This document shows positions 1 through 7,245 of a stretch of DNA of 53,100 bases, piece after piece. Position 1 is the stretch's first letter. Each line of letters begins with the position of its first letter. The stretch is taken from assembly GCA_017444825.1 (NCBI GenBank), contig JAFSVU010000018.1, positions 1 through 53,100 of the forward strand. Reading direction: 5' to 3'. This DNA comes from Clostridia bacterium. Lineage in GTDB: Bacteria > Bacillota > Clostridia > UBA1212. The notes below the pieces were generated by a model that made no database searches, was not told the origin of the DNA, and saw nothing but the letters and a program-made list of their open reading frames with translations. A program made the translations under genes and the position numbers.

Positions 1-51
1 AAACCGGCGAATAAGGAACTCCTTTTGAAGCGGGTCAAGATGTTTTCCCAT
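1..51 (-). CDS. 5' fragment of a gene cut by the window edge
   Basis: Reading leftward from the ATG at 51-49 gives 17 codons (MGKHLDPLQKEFLIRRF) that run off the window. A GAAGGGAG ribosome binding site lies just upstream on the same strand. The Lys/Arg-rich start resembles the N-terminal helix-turn-helix of several transposases, but 17 residues are too few to assign a family. It lies at the left border of the AT-rich island, so a mobile-element gene would fit, as inference only. Confidence 0.4.
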   Translation of the reverse strand, partial: MGKHLDPLQKEFLIRRF

Positions 52-310
52 AATAGACACTCCCTTCCGGTAGTCGACATCATGATATAAAATCAGCTGA
101 CATTTTTCTACCTGTTCGTGTCTACTTTTATTGTAGCATTACCCCAATGTGCTATGTTGTTTTGGAGTCCGGATTGATTGGTTACTAAAGGGTGCAAGTA
201 AGGTGCAAATTTACAGTCATAATATCTGTCAAATGTGATAATTAGGACTTTTCATCAACCGGTTGGTAGAATTCCGTGGCAGATGAACAGTATTTTAATC
301 ATATCGTTTT
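52..310. other. Intergenic region upstream of the truncated left-edge gene
   Basis: No gene is seen in these 259 bases. On the minus strand an extended -10 box (TGCTACAAT, about 138-130) without a good -35 could drive the gene cut at the left edge. AT-rich and otherwise featureless. Confidence 0.4.
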
Positions 311-616
311 TCATTTCTTCATAGTTTTCCGAATGTCAGCCGTATCCTGCACTGCTCTTTTTAGCCAGTCCGCTCTAACATAATCGAACGGGATGACCAG
401 CTCACGGATATTATCCTCTTTCCCGGGGCGCACAATGTCCTCCGGCAGGTAATCCAGGCCTACTTCGCGCAAACTCAAAACACTGTCATGGATCCATCCG
501 ACTGCCTGACCGTCGCAATACAGGCAATAGCAGCCAAACATCTTCTTGACTTCTACACTTAACCCGCCAAGGCTGTCCAACCACTCTTGAATTATACCCG
601 GATCCTCGTATGCCAT
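311..616 (-). CDS. TfoX N-terminal domain protein
   Basis: This 101-residue protein matches the short TfoX/Sxy N-terminal domain family: an N-terminal helix, then VKKMFGCYCLYCDGQAVG, which corresponds to the family's MFGGxGxYxDG core, and a C-terminal Trp-containing helix. The ATG at 616 is preferred over an upstream in-frame start because GAGGGA sits about six bases ahead of it. Stand-alone N-domain proteins of this type occur in many Firmicutes and have no proven biochemical role; the competence function of full-length Sxy cannot be transferred. It points leftward and is separated from its neighbour by about 110 bases with an inverted repeat. Confidence 0.7.
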   Translation of the reverse strand: MAYEDPGIIQEWLDSLGGLSVEVKKMFGCYCLYCDGQAVGWIHDSVLSLREVGLDYLPEDIVRPGKEDNIRELVIPFDYVRADWLKRAVQDTADIRKTMKK

Positions 617-694
617 AACTGTCCCTCGCTTCTTTATTGCACCAACCATATCCTTTTTGTTGCCAATGGGTCCAACCGGAATTGTATCATGCTG

Positions 695-727
695 AAACTT
701 GTTTGTTCAAGTTGGACAAACAAGTTT
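695..727. terminator. 12-bp perfect inverted repeat at the end of the 162-residue gene
   Basis: AAACTTGTTTGT (695-706) and ACAAACAAGTTT (716-727) are perfect complements around a 9-base loop. The stem begins at the TAA stop (729-727) of the leftward gene. It has no clear T-run, so it is at most a weak terminator or a 3' mRNA-stabilising hairpin. Confidence 0.5.
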
Positions 728-1215
728 TACGGGCTCTGCAAATAGTTCCTTTTTCTCATTATTTCCTTGAGTCTTAGGTTCTTGTCAAACACATCTTCCG
801 TCAGGCCGTTAAGCTCCAGAAGACTCCGAACACACCATTCCGGATCCTGAGTGTGGTACGAAAAGTAAAGATCGTTCATCTGTTTATAGCTGAACAGCTT
901 TGCCACAAAATTTGTTGATTCATCGCGGGTGTACGAAATATATCTGTACATATAACCGATCCAGAAAAGAGCCTCGCGGGAGAACTTGATCTTTCCGTAA
1001 TCGGTGGGCCCGAACTGCCTTGTGATCGAATCGATTCCTTCGGCAACAGAGAGCGACGCCAATGCCGGATTGTTCTTATCCTGCTCCTCCAGAAGGTCTG
1101 AATGCAAATAACGTCTTATAAAAATACCTGTTGAACAGTCAAGCTCGGCCGATTTCTCAAACAGTTTTCCCTGGTACTCGGCCAGCAGCAGACCGTTGTG
1201 ATCAAAGTCTCTCAT
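727..1215 (-). CDS. Hypothetical protein, 162 aa (possible toxin-antitoxin-associated)
   Basis: An acidic, probably cytosolic protein with no membrane segment. Recognisable stretches are GIFIRRYLHSDL near residue 30, YGKIKFSREALFWIGYMYRY near 73-92, and a C-terminal ELNGLTEDVFDKN helix. From memory this pattern resembles small proteins beside DUF3791/DUF3990 toxin-like genes in Firmicutes, but no partner of that type is visible here, so the function is left open. GAGGAAAT precedes the ATG at 1215. It lies 74 bases from the stop of the biosynthetic arm and may be cotranscribed with it or be an unrelated island passenger. Confidence 0.55.
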   Translation of the reverse strand: MRDFDHNGLLLAEYQGKLFEKSAELDCSTGIFIRRYLHSDLLEEQDKNNPALASLSVAEGIDSITRQFGPTDYGKIKFSREALFWIGYMYRYISYTRDESTNFVAKLFSYKQMNDLYFSYHTQDPEWCVRSLLELNGLTEDVFDKNLRLKEIMRKRNYLQSP

Positions 1216-1289
1216 TTCAATATTTCCTCTATATAAAGGCCTGTTTTAAACTGCCTTTTGGCAAGCTTCAGCTTTGTATCGATTGGGAG

Positions 1290-3080
1290 TTAGACCTCGC
1301 TGGTAAAATAAAAACGCTTTATGCTGCACCATGTCAGGCGCTCTGTACTAAACGGGCAATCATCATTATAATCTGCCGGGTCGAATCGCAACCCGCCGAC
1401 GAATCCATTCCAGTTAGGGTTGCTGCTCATATCGACGACATATGTGTGAGATTCTCCGTCCGGTACGGTTTCAAATTCGACCATGCGCTCTCCATACCAA
1501 ATCTGGCTTGCGACATCTGTGAAGAAGACCTGAGCTTTTTTACTTGTTCCGACGATTTTCATTTCAATATGGAGGTATCTGAAGTGAGCGGTGTTAAGGC
1601 TGAAGCCGGTTTTAAAAATGTATGGATCTTCATTTTGGAAAGCAAATCGTAGTTCACTTGGGTCATTGCTTATTGGTTCCATTTGGTAAATGTTGTCAAA
1701 TTTATCGCGCAGTTCAGGATCAAACACTGTCTTTGCGGTATCCTGGCCGGGAAGAGAAATCACGTTAACAGTATAATTGACAGGATCTTTTGATTGCAAT
1801 TCGATTTTGTTGATTTGGATCGGATGTATATATATTGAACAGACGCAACTGAACCTTTCATAATGCCTGTTTATCAGGTAGATGTAATCGTCATTAATAA
1901 TGATCTTATCCCTGCAAGCAGAGTGCCTTTCCGGAATGCCTGCGACGTCTACCCTGCAGGAATAAACCGGTGAATCAAAAACGATTGTCTGAGTGTACAG
2001 ACCGTCTTTTTTCTCTTTCAAATTCACCGGACATGTCAATACTAAATGAGTTGCAGTAAAATCTTCGGAGTACTGCAAACTGTTTAGTTCATGCAGTATT
2101 TGTGGCAGCAAATCGAGTTCTACCGCATATTCCTGTTCCAAAGATTTTATGAGCTTTCCTATATATTCGCTGTCAAAGCAAAGTGTTGCGGGAAACTGTC
2201 CGTTTTTTGACTGGTACTTTATATTCAGAAGTCTGATTTTTTCAAGTCTGGCAGCATGCTCACCGAATTCGCCGATCAGTTTTTTCAAGGCCTCGCTTAT
2301 ATTGTAATTATCGCCAATGTATAGTAGCCTTTCGTAAAGATACTCTTTGTGCTTTACAAAGTCGTGCAAGCTTTTGTAATTGATTTTGCAGTTGACAGAC
2401 TTTAATTCAGTTATAATCGTTCTATATAACTGAACGCCGTATACTACGTTAGGGTTATTGTAAAGTTCTTTCCTTGGCGAACTGTACCACTCGCTCTCTT
2501 TGACACAGAATAGATAGTGCGACAGGTTTTTGATAAAAAGATCGAGGTGAAAATCTGCTTTGAAAGATATTTTTGGCTTGACGACGGTCAGAGTTTGACT
2601 CACGGCGTCAATGCTTCCTCCGGACATGTAATAGGATCTCACTCCATTCAAGGAGTCGTATAACTCGCTTGCAGCGATTTTAGTTACACGCTGTCCCTTG
2701 GTTATGTCAAAAAAGATGGTATCGTATTGGGCTGTTTCTTTGTTGTAACCAAAAACCACCAGCGGATGTACAAAATGGTTCCAATGATATCGCATGGAAA
2801 CGGGTATAAAGTACTCATCGACCCATAGGATCGCGAATTGATCAGAGATTATCGCATTTTGCAGGACTTCATGAAAATCGTTCAATTCATCTATGGAATA
2901 ACAGGTCAGTTGATTGAATAGTCCGTAAAAATCCACGTTGTCGACATAATCGACAACACCGTCATACATCATCAGATTGACGAATCTTTCGGTGATCCAG
3001 CCGGTTTGACTGGGTCTGTTGATAAAATAAAGCAATGGATTGATCTGAAAAGCAGAATTCGTAACAGTGTTCTTTTTCAT
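1290..3080 (-). CDS. BtrH-like N-terminal domain protein with C-terminal beta-sandwich
   Basis: A 596-residue protein without a signal peptide. Roughly residues 15-160 have the layout of the butirosin BtrH N-terminal/papain-like family: FAILWVDEYFIPVS, then HWNHFVHPLVVFGYN, whose His is the usual acid/base position, then a beta-strand and acidic turn. BtrH moves an acyl group from an acyl carrier protein onto an amine. The expected N-terminal cysteine is not obvious here (the segment reads INRPSQTGWITERFV), so the enzyme may be catalytically different or inactive. About residues 440-596 form a carbohydrate-binding-like beta-sandwich with a conserved-looking NWNGFVGGLRFDPAD motif. Its ATG overlaps the ligase stop by 4 bases and GGAGG lies ahead of it, so it is translationally coupled to the ligase. 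Acyl transfer in the peptide pathway is inference. Confidence 0.6.
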   Translation of the reverse strand: MKKNTVTNSAFQINPLLYFINRPSQTGWITERFVNLMMYDGVVDYVDNVDFYGLFNQLTCYSIDELNDFHEVLQNAIISDQFAILWVDEYFIPVSMRYHWNHFVHPLVVFGYNKETAQYDTIFFDITKGQRVTKIAASELYDSLNGVRSYYMSGGSIDAVSQTLTVVKPKISFKADFHLDLFIKNLSHYLFCVKESEWYSSPRKELYNNPNVVYGVQLYRTIITELKSVNCKINYKSLHDFVKHKEYLYERLLYIGDNYNISEALKKLIGEFGEHAARLEKIRLLNIKYQSKNGQFPATLCFDSEYIGKLIKSLEQEYAVELDLLPQILHELNSLQYSEDFTATHLVLTCPVNLKEKKDGLYTQTIVFDSPVYSCRVDVAGIPERHSACRDKIIINDDYIYLINRHYERFSCVCSIYIHPIQINKIELQSKDPVNYTVNVISLPGQDTAKTVFDPELRDKFDNIYQMEPISNDPSELRFAFQNEDPYIFKTGFSLNTAHFRYLHIEMKIVGTSKKAQVFFTDVASQIWYGERMVEFETVPDGESHTYVVDMSSNPNWNGFVGGLRFDPADYNDDCPFSTERLTWCSIKRFYFTSEV

Positions 3081-4426
3081 TGGGTTTTTCCTCCGGGTTT
3101 GCTATCATTTACTATGTGATCAATTACTTCGCTTATGATTATTTTGCCGTTTCTGTTTCTCGGCAGGCTTGCACATCGGACGAAAATATAGGGTATCTCG
3201 TAAGACATCAATTTTGATCTCAGTATTTGTTTATCCTTTGGACCAATGTCTTTTTCATCTACGTACAGGCACCCGATCCGTTCACGGCCGGATATGTCCA
3301 CCTTTACTACAATGCACTCTTTTACGGAGGTGTTGTCTGTTATTATTGTTTCCACGTCGCCGGGATATATCTTATGGGAATCAATGATTATAACATCGTC
3401 TATCCTGCCTACAATGTGAAGCTCGTCGAATTCATCAATAAAGCCTATGTCTCCGGTGTTAAACCAGTTTTCGCAAAGTGACGCGTATTTCCATGTCCCT
3501 ACGGCATACCCTTCAAACTGACAGGGGGATTGAACGTGCAAAACACCATATACACCACGTGGCGTTTCTTTGCCTTGCTCATCAAAAATTTTTATTGCAA
3601 CACCCTTAACCGGCTTGCCGACAGAATTGGTTTTGCAGCACTCAGGCCTTTGAGCCGATACTCTCGGGCCGAGCTCTGACAAACCGTATACGTTGTAGAT
3701 GGGAATGTTTGAAAAAACATCATGCGCCTTTTCGTATGTTTTATCGTTCAAAATCGAGCCACTTACATAGATCGTCCTGACAGAGGAAAGATCATATTTT
3801 GCCTCATCGTAGGCATCCGCAAACATTGATAACAACGTGGGATTGACACATATGAGAGTGACTCCAAACAATGCAATATACTTAAACACATACCTTGGGG
3901 GAACAATTATTGGGCCTATTACAAGTTTCATACCTGTCTTAAGTGCGACAAGCAGTTCGCCTACTAATGTGGAGGAGTGTGAGATAGTTTTGCAAATGTA
4001 TATGCAATCACTTGGATCAGGCTTCATATAGTCGATGATCGCTTCTGCATTTGTATTGATCGCAAAGTGCGATAATATAATTCCTTTTGATTTTCCGGTG
4101 GTGCCTGAACTGTAAATAATAACGGCTTCTTCTCTTGTGTTTTTTTTATGAAAACTACTGTAGATATTATCCGGCAAAAGTGCAGGCGCTTCATTTAATC
4201 TTTCGAATGTAAAAAAACTGACTGAGGTCGACGCAATGGAAAATGCCTCATAATACGCCTTTTCAATATAGCACTTTTTGACACCGGCTTCTTCCATCAT
4301 TGCCAAAGCTGTATCCGCAGGTATTCTCCAATCTATGAGAACCGCACAATCACCATTATTCCAGATTTTGATTAGAGTGTCGATATACCCGATAGAGTTT
4401 TCTCCTATAATTGCGACTCTGCACAT
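3077..4426 (-). CDS. AMP-forming acyl/aryl/aminoacyl ligase (ANL superfamily)
   Basis: A 449-residue adenylate-forming enzyme, slightly short because the N-terminal subdomain is trimmed. Core motifs are visible: YSSGTTGKSKG near residues 105-115 (A3, phosphate loop), YNVYGLSELGPR near 245-258 (A5), NTGDIG and GRIDDVI (A7/A8 hinge) and PRNRNGKI at the C-terminus with the A10 lysine. Such enzymes activate a carboxylate as an acyl-adenylate and pass it to CoA or a carrier-protein thiol; the substrate cannot be read from sequence. AAGGAGA precedes the ATG at 4426. It is the middle gene of the leftward arm, between the nitroreductase and the BtrH-like gene. The acyl carrier protein of the opposite arm is a plausible acceptor, as inference. 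Confidence 0.85.
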   Translation of the reverse strand: MCRVAIIGENSIGYIDTLIKIWNNGDCAVLIDWRIPADTALAMMEEAGVKKCYIEKAYYEAFSIASTSVSFFTFERLNEAPALLPDNIYSSFHKKNTREEAVIIYSSGTTGKSKGIILSHFAINTNAEAIIDYMKPDPSDCIYICKTISHSSTLVGELLVALKTGMKLVIGPIIVPPRYVFKYIALFGVTLICVNPTLLSMFADAYDEAKYDLSSVRTIYVSGSILNDKTYEKAHDVFSNIPIYNVYGLSELGPRVSAQRPECCKTNSVGKPVKGVAIKIFDEQGKETPRGVYGVLHVQSPCQFEGYAVGTWKYASLCENWFNTGDIGFIDEFDELHIVGRIDDVIIIDSHKIYPGDVETIITDNTSVKECIVVKVDISGRERIGCLYVDEKDIGPKDKQILRSKLMSYEIPYIFVRCASLPRNRNGKIIISEVIDHIVNDSKPGGKTQ

Positions 4427-4516
4427 AAATAATCTCCTTTGATAAATCGTTTTCCGTGAAAGGAACAGTATTAGATTATCCTAATTACATTGGATGTTTA
4501 ATGTGATAAGATGATT

Positions 4517-5023
4517 TCAGTAATTGTCTATCAGAAAAGAATTCAAATCTCTTCTTCTTGGTACCTTTGGTTTCTCTGAGGAATAACCAAAGACAATCAA
4601 ACCCATTAACTCAAGCGAATCATCTTTGATTTTCAGGAGTGACTTGATTTGGTCTTGCTTGGAAACTATTTCTCCGATCCAGCAACTGCTTATTCCCAAG
4701 GAGGTTGCAGCAAGCAGCATGTTTTGAATCGCTGCACCGCAAGATTGGACATCTTTTACGTAGTCATATGATAAGTGTTTGTCGAGAAAAACAAGAATGA
4801 ACAACGGCGCAGAACGCATCCAAGACTCGTAGGCCGACAGATGCGATAATTGAGAAATCATTTGGACATCAGTAACACAGCTGAACTTCCAAGGCTGACG
4901 ATTTTTACCGGATGGAGCACAAATTGCTGCCTCTAAAATATTCTTTTGTTTTTCAGCATCGATTACAGTTCTTTCGAAACTCCGGATGCTGCGTCTTTCT
5001 TTAATACAATCAATTACATCCAT
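4517..5023 (-). CDS. Nitroreductase-family flavin oxidoreductase
   Basis: A 168-residue protein with nitroreductase hallmarks: the N-terminal RRSIRSFE FMN-binding arginine motif, APSGKNRQPWKF, GAAIQNMLLAATSLGISSCWIG, and the C-terminal GYSSEKPKVPRR. Members bind FMN as dimers and reduce or oxidise diverse substrates; in natural-product clusters they often desaturate or tailor an intermediate. It is the promoter-proximal gene of the leftward arm, about 90 bases before the ligase. No YcaO cyclase is present, so azoline oxidation of the type seen in thiazole/oxazole peptides is not supported. The ribosome binding site is weak. Confidence 0.85.
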   Translation of the reverse strand: MDVIDCIKERRSIRSFERTVIDAEKQKNILEAAICAPSGKNRQPWKFSCVTDVQMISQLSHLSAYESWMRSAPLFILVFLDKHLSYDYVKDVQSCGAAIQNMLLAATSLGISSCWIGEIVSKQDQIKSLLKIKDDSLELMGLIVFGYSSEKPKVPRRRDLNSFLIDNY

Positions 5024-5071
5024 AGCTTATGATAATACTTAAAACAAAACCATTCTGTTTGCAACGGATTT

Positions 5072-5099
5072 ATTATAGCATGATACGAACGGAAATCAA
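5072..5099 (-). promoter_or_regulatory. Promoter of the leftward biosynthetic arm
   Basis: On the minus strand TTGATT (5099-5094), a 16-base spacer and TATAAT (5077-5072) with an extended -10 (TGC) form a strong SigA-type promoter about 50 bases ahead of the nitroreductase ATG. Confidence 0.7.
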
Positions 5100-5212
5100 A
5101 TAGTTGTGATGATGATATTTTGTGCTGGTCCGTTTTGTAATGATCGGTGTAATACCGGTTTTTAAGGGTTGAGCCAGACTTCAAAAAAGGACAAAAATTC
5201 TTCGGAGAAGGG

Positions 5213-5242
5213 TTGACAAGGATCTCATCAATGTGTTAACAT
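5213..5242 (+). promoter_or_regulatory. Promoter in the divergent region, rightward
   Basis: TTGACA (5213-5218) is followed after 17-18 bases by TTAACAT (5236-5242). It would start a transcript near 5250 that reads the 25-codon leader ORF and, if not terminated, the rightward arm. Confidence 0.6.
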
Positions 5243-5325
5243 GAATTCCAGCAAGGTTGATTAAAAGCCGAGACGATAGTAAATGATGGTATATGTTGTC
5301 GTCTTTTAGAAGAAAGGGAAAAAAT

Positions 5326-5403
5326 ATGGAATCAGTGTCTTACAGTTGTTTATTACTGTTTCTTTATCACGATCACAACAGTCAAAGAAATCTCAGATTT
5401 TAG
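5326..5403 (+). CDS. 25-codon leader ORF (putative attenuator peptide)
   Basis: ATG at 5326 follows AAGAAAGGGA at suitable spacing and the frame ends with TAG at 5401. The peptide reads MESVSYSCLLLFLYHDHNSQ then RNLRF. A promoter lies about 85 bases upstream and an AGACGA/TCGTCT stem (5271-5276 with 5299-5304) sits just before the ribosome binding site. Size, position and the long untranslated stretch after it (332 bases to the next start) suit a regulatory leader peptide like those that control antibiotic-responsive genes by ribosome stalling. It could also be a chance ORF; no terminator/antiterminator pair was clearly seen. Confidence 0.45.
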   Translation: MESVSYSCLLLFLYHDHNSQRNLRF

Positions 5404-5734
5404 TTTGTCTGTTCGCGGACTGACGGCTCAGGTTAAGTGTGGGTGTGTCTTGTTTGTGAAACAGTTTGTTTCTAATGCTCCGGCATTATAAAGCCCATAT
5501 GAATAATCGTACATTTTCGGCGTGAAAGTGTCTTTGGCTATAGTTCGTCACGTTCCCTAAGTTTTAATGATATGTCTTTGGTCTCTTGCAAATGCTTGAT
5601 GACTGCTATTTTTGGCATACGAAAAAACTGAATAATTGTGTCATTTTTGGTGCACTCCTAGGTTATACATAATCAATAATGCATTTTGAATGTATTGGTT
5701 TGAATAAAATAATGCGTTGTAAGGGAGAAAGGAA
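5404..5734 (+). other. Leader between the small ORF and the acyl carrier gene
   Basis: 331 bases without a credible gene. It is AT-rich, contains GTCTGTTCGCGGAC near 5406 as a small hairpin, and ends with GGGAGAAAGG, the ribosome binding site for the ATG at 5735. No convincing promoter pair or intrinsic terminator was found, so the rightward arm may depend on the promoter at 5213-5242. Confidence 0.45.
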
Positions 5735-6013
5735 ATGAATGTAGAAACAAAAATAATTGAGCTAATTTTTCGTAGTGATAATTTAGAAGATTATAACATT
5801 GATGCTTCAGCCGATATAATGAGCATCAACATATTTGAAGATTTGGGATATGATTCGATTCAATTTGTAGAACTAATCATAAGTATTGAAAAATCATTTA
5901 TGATCGAGATCGATGATGACATGCTGGATATGAGTCTTTTTTCAACAGTTCAGGATATTGTGAAAAGCATCAAAGAAATGGTTGGAAACGGAGAAGAAGT
6001 AGAAAATGGATAA
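5735..6013 (+). CDS. Acyl carrier protein
   Basis: A 92-residue acidic protein of the four-helix acyl carrier fold. The phosphopantetheine site is FEDLGYDSIQFVELI with Ser41 in the DSI motif, followed by the typical acidic helix II and EIDDDMLDM. It should be modified by a 4'-phosphopantetheinyl transferase and hold a thioester-bound building block. The start follows AGGGAGAAAGG. It is the first structural gene of the rightward arm and overlaps the next gene by 8 bases. It is unlike a housekeeping AcpP (no fab neighbours, island base composition), so a dedicated role is likely. Probable loading partners are the PaaK-like enzyme directly downstream and the divergent ligase. Confidence 0.88.
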   Translation: MNVETKIIELIFRSDNLEDYNIDASADIMSINIFEDLGYDSIQFVELIISIEKSFMIEIDDDMLDMSLFSTVQDIVKSIKEMVGNGEEVENG

Positions 6014-7244
6014 TTGTTTGTTAGAGCGTATGGTTACGCATTGTTTTTCAACGGTTCCTTATTACGAAAAGATAAAGGAACAAGCCGGCGATTCTTTTTA
6101 CGGGCTTCCAATCATTACAAAGGAAATGGTTTCTTTAAATCCGGATGATTTTTTGTCGTCTTCCTATGTTAAGCCTTATGAACTAGGCAGGCTGATCAAT
6201 AAAAAAACATCCGGCAGTACGGGAACCTGCTTAACTATTTACTGGTCACACGGTGATGATACACTTGCCAATTTAGAGGCCTGGAAATATAGACACAAAT
6301 GGTATGGCGTGTCGATCAAGGATAAATATGTTTCTTTTCACTCCACACTTTATTACGCAAATCGTTTGGCAGAAGAAGAACCGTTGTTTATTCAAAGAGG
6401 TAATAATCTATCTTTGTGTAAAAACAAACTAACAAAGCAAACGATCGGTGAGTATTTCGAACTGATCAAAAGCGTAAAACCAAGCTGGATGTTTCTTCAA
6501 CCGAGTGTTTTGCAATTGTTATTCAGGTATGCTTCTGAAGAACAGTTATCCATTTTGAATGATCTGCAATATATTGAGCTTACGGGCGAATATCTTTCAG
6601 AGCAAACAAAAAAGGCTTTTGAATCGCTGATCCCCAATGTAAAAATTGCAAATATGTATGGAACAACTGAAACCGGTTGCGTCGCACTGCAGTGTCCCTG
6701 CGGACATATGCATATACTACAAAACGCTGTTGTTGAGATATTTGATGATGAGTATAAGCACCAAACAGAATCGGAAGGGAACGTGGTGCTGACCACGCTG
6801 AAAAACTATGCTATGCCGCTTCTTCGTTATCGAATAGGCGATAAGGGATTAATTAAGCGGTCAAACTGTGAATGTGGTTTTTGTGGAGATGATATTATCA
6901 TTACAGCGGGACGGGAAGGCGACATTGTTTATTCTCCTGACGGAAACAATAAGACCTGCTACAGTTTCCTAAAGGTAGTCGAATACGTAAACGATGAATT
7001 CAACAATCCCATCGTTCAGTTCAATTTTGTTCAGCCTGACAAACAATCATTGGTTATGTATTTACAGATCAAACCTTCCTATGACAAGTGGAAAAGAAGC
7101 ATTGAGCAATTATTATATGACAAACTCAGGGAAGAGTTTTCTGCATTCGTGAATATAAAGGTGGTGTTCGACGGTGAGTACGATTTTGAAAGAAATAACA
7201 AGATCAAGTTTTTTGAAAGAAAATGTCTTTCAGAAGGGGAATGA
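6006..7244 (+). CDS. PaaK/CapK-like adenylate-forming enzyme
   Basis: A 412-residue member of the phenylacetate-CoA ligase branch of the ANL superfamily. Motifs: KKTSGSTGTC near residues 67-75 (phosphate loop), MYGTTETGCVALQCPCGHMH near 217-236, RYRIGDKG near 275, then a C-x-CG-x-CG stretch that with the earlier CPCG may bind zinc. The small C-terminal domain is present. It should adenylate a small, often aromatic, carboxylic acid and transfer it to a thiol; overlap with the ACP gene suggests the ACP is the acceptor. This is a second activating enzyme besides the ligase at 3077-4426, so the locus could prepare two building blocks, or one enzyme could act in recycling. The substrate is unknown. 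Confidence 0.8.
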   Translation: MDNCLLERMVTHCFSTVPYYEKIKEQAGDSFYGLPIITKEMVSLNPDDFLSSSYVKPYELGRLINKKTSGSTGTCLTIYWSHGDDTLANLEAWKYRHKWYGVSIKDKYVSFHSTLYYANRLAEEEPLFIQRGNNLSLCKNKLTKQTIGEYFELIKSVKPSWMFLQPSVLQLLFRYASEEQLSILNDLQYIELTGEYLSEQTKKAFESLIPNVKIANMYGTTETGCVALQCPCGHMHILQNAVVEIFDDEYKHQTESEGNVVLTTLKNYAMPLLRYRIGDKGLIKRSNCECGFCGDDIIITAGREGDIVYSPDGNNKTCYSFLKVVEYVNDEFNNPIVQFNFVQPDKQSLVMYLQIKPSYDKWKRSIEQLLYDKLREEFSAFVNIKVVFDGEYDFERNNKIKFFERKCLSEGE

Positions 7245-7245
7245 G

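Noticed and set aside
1131-1652. 173-codon plus-strand ORF opposite the BtrH-like gene
   Set aside because: It is antisense to two supported genes and has no recognisable protein features.
4517-5023. Azoline dehydrogenase of a thiazole/oxazole peptide pathway
   Set aside because: The fold family fits, but no YcaO cyclodehydratase is encoded in the window.
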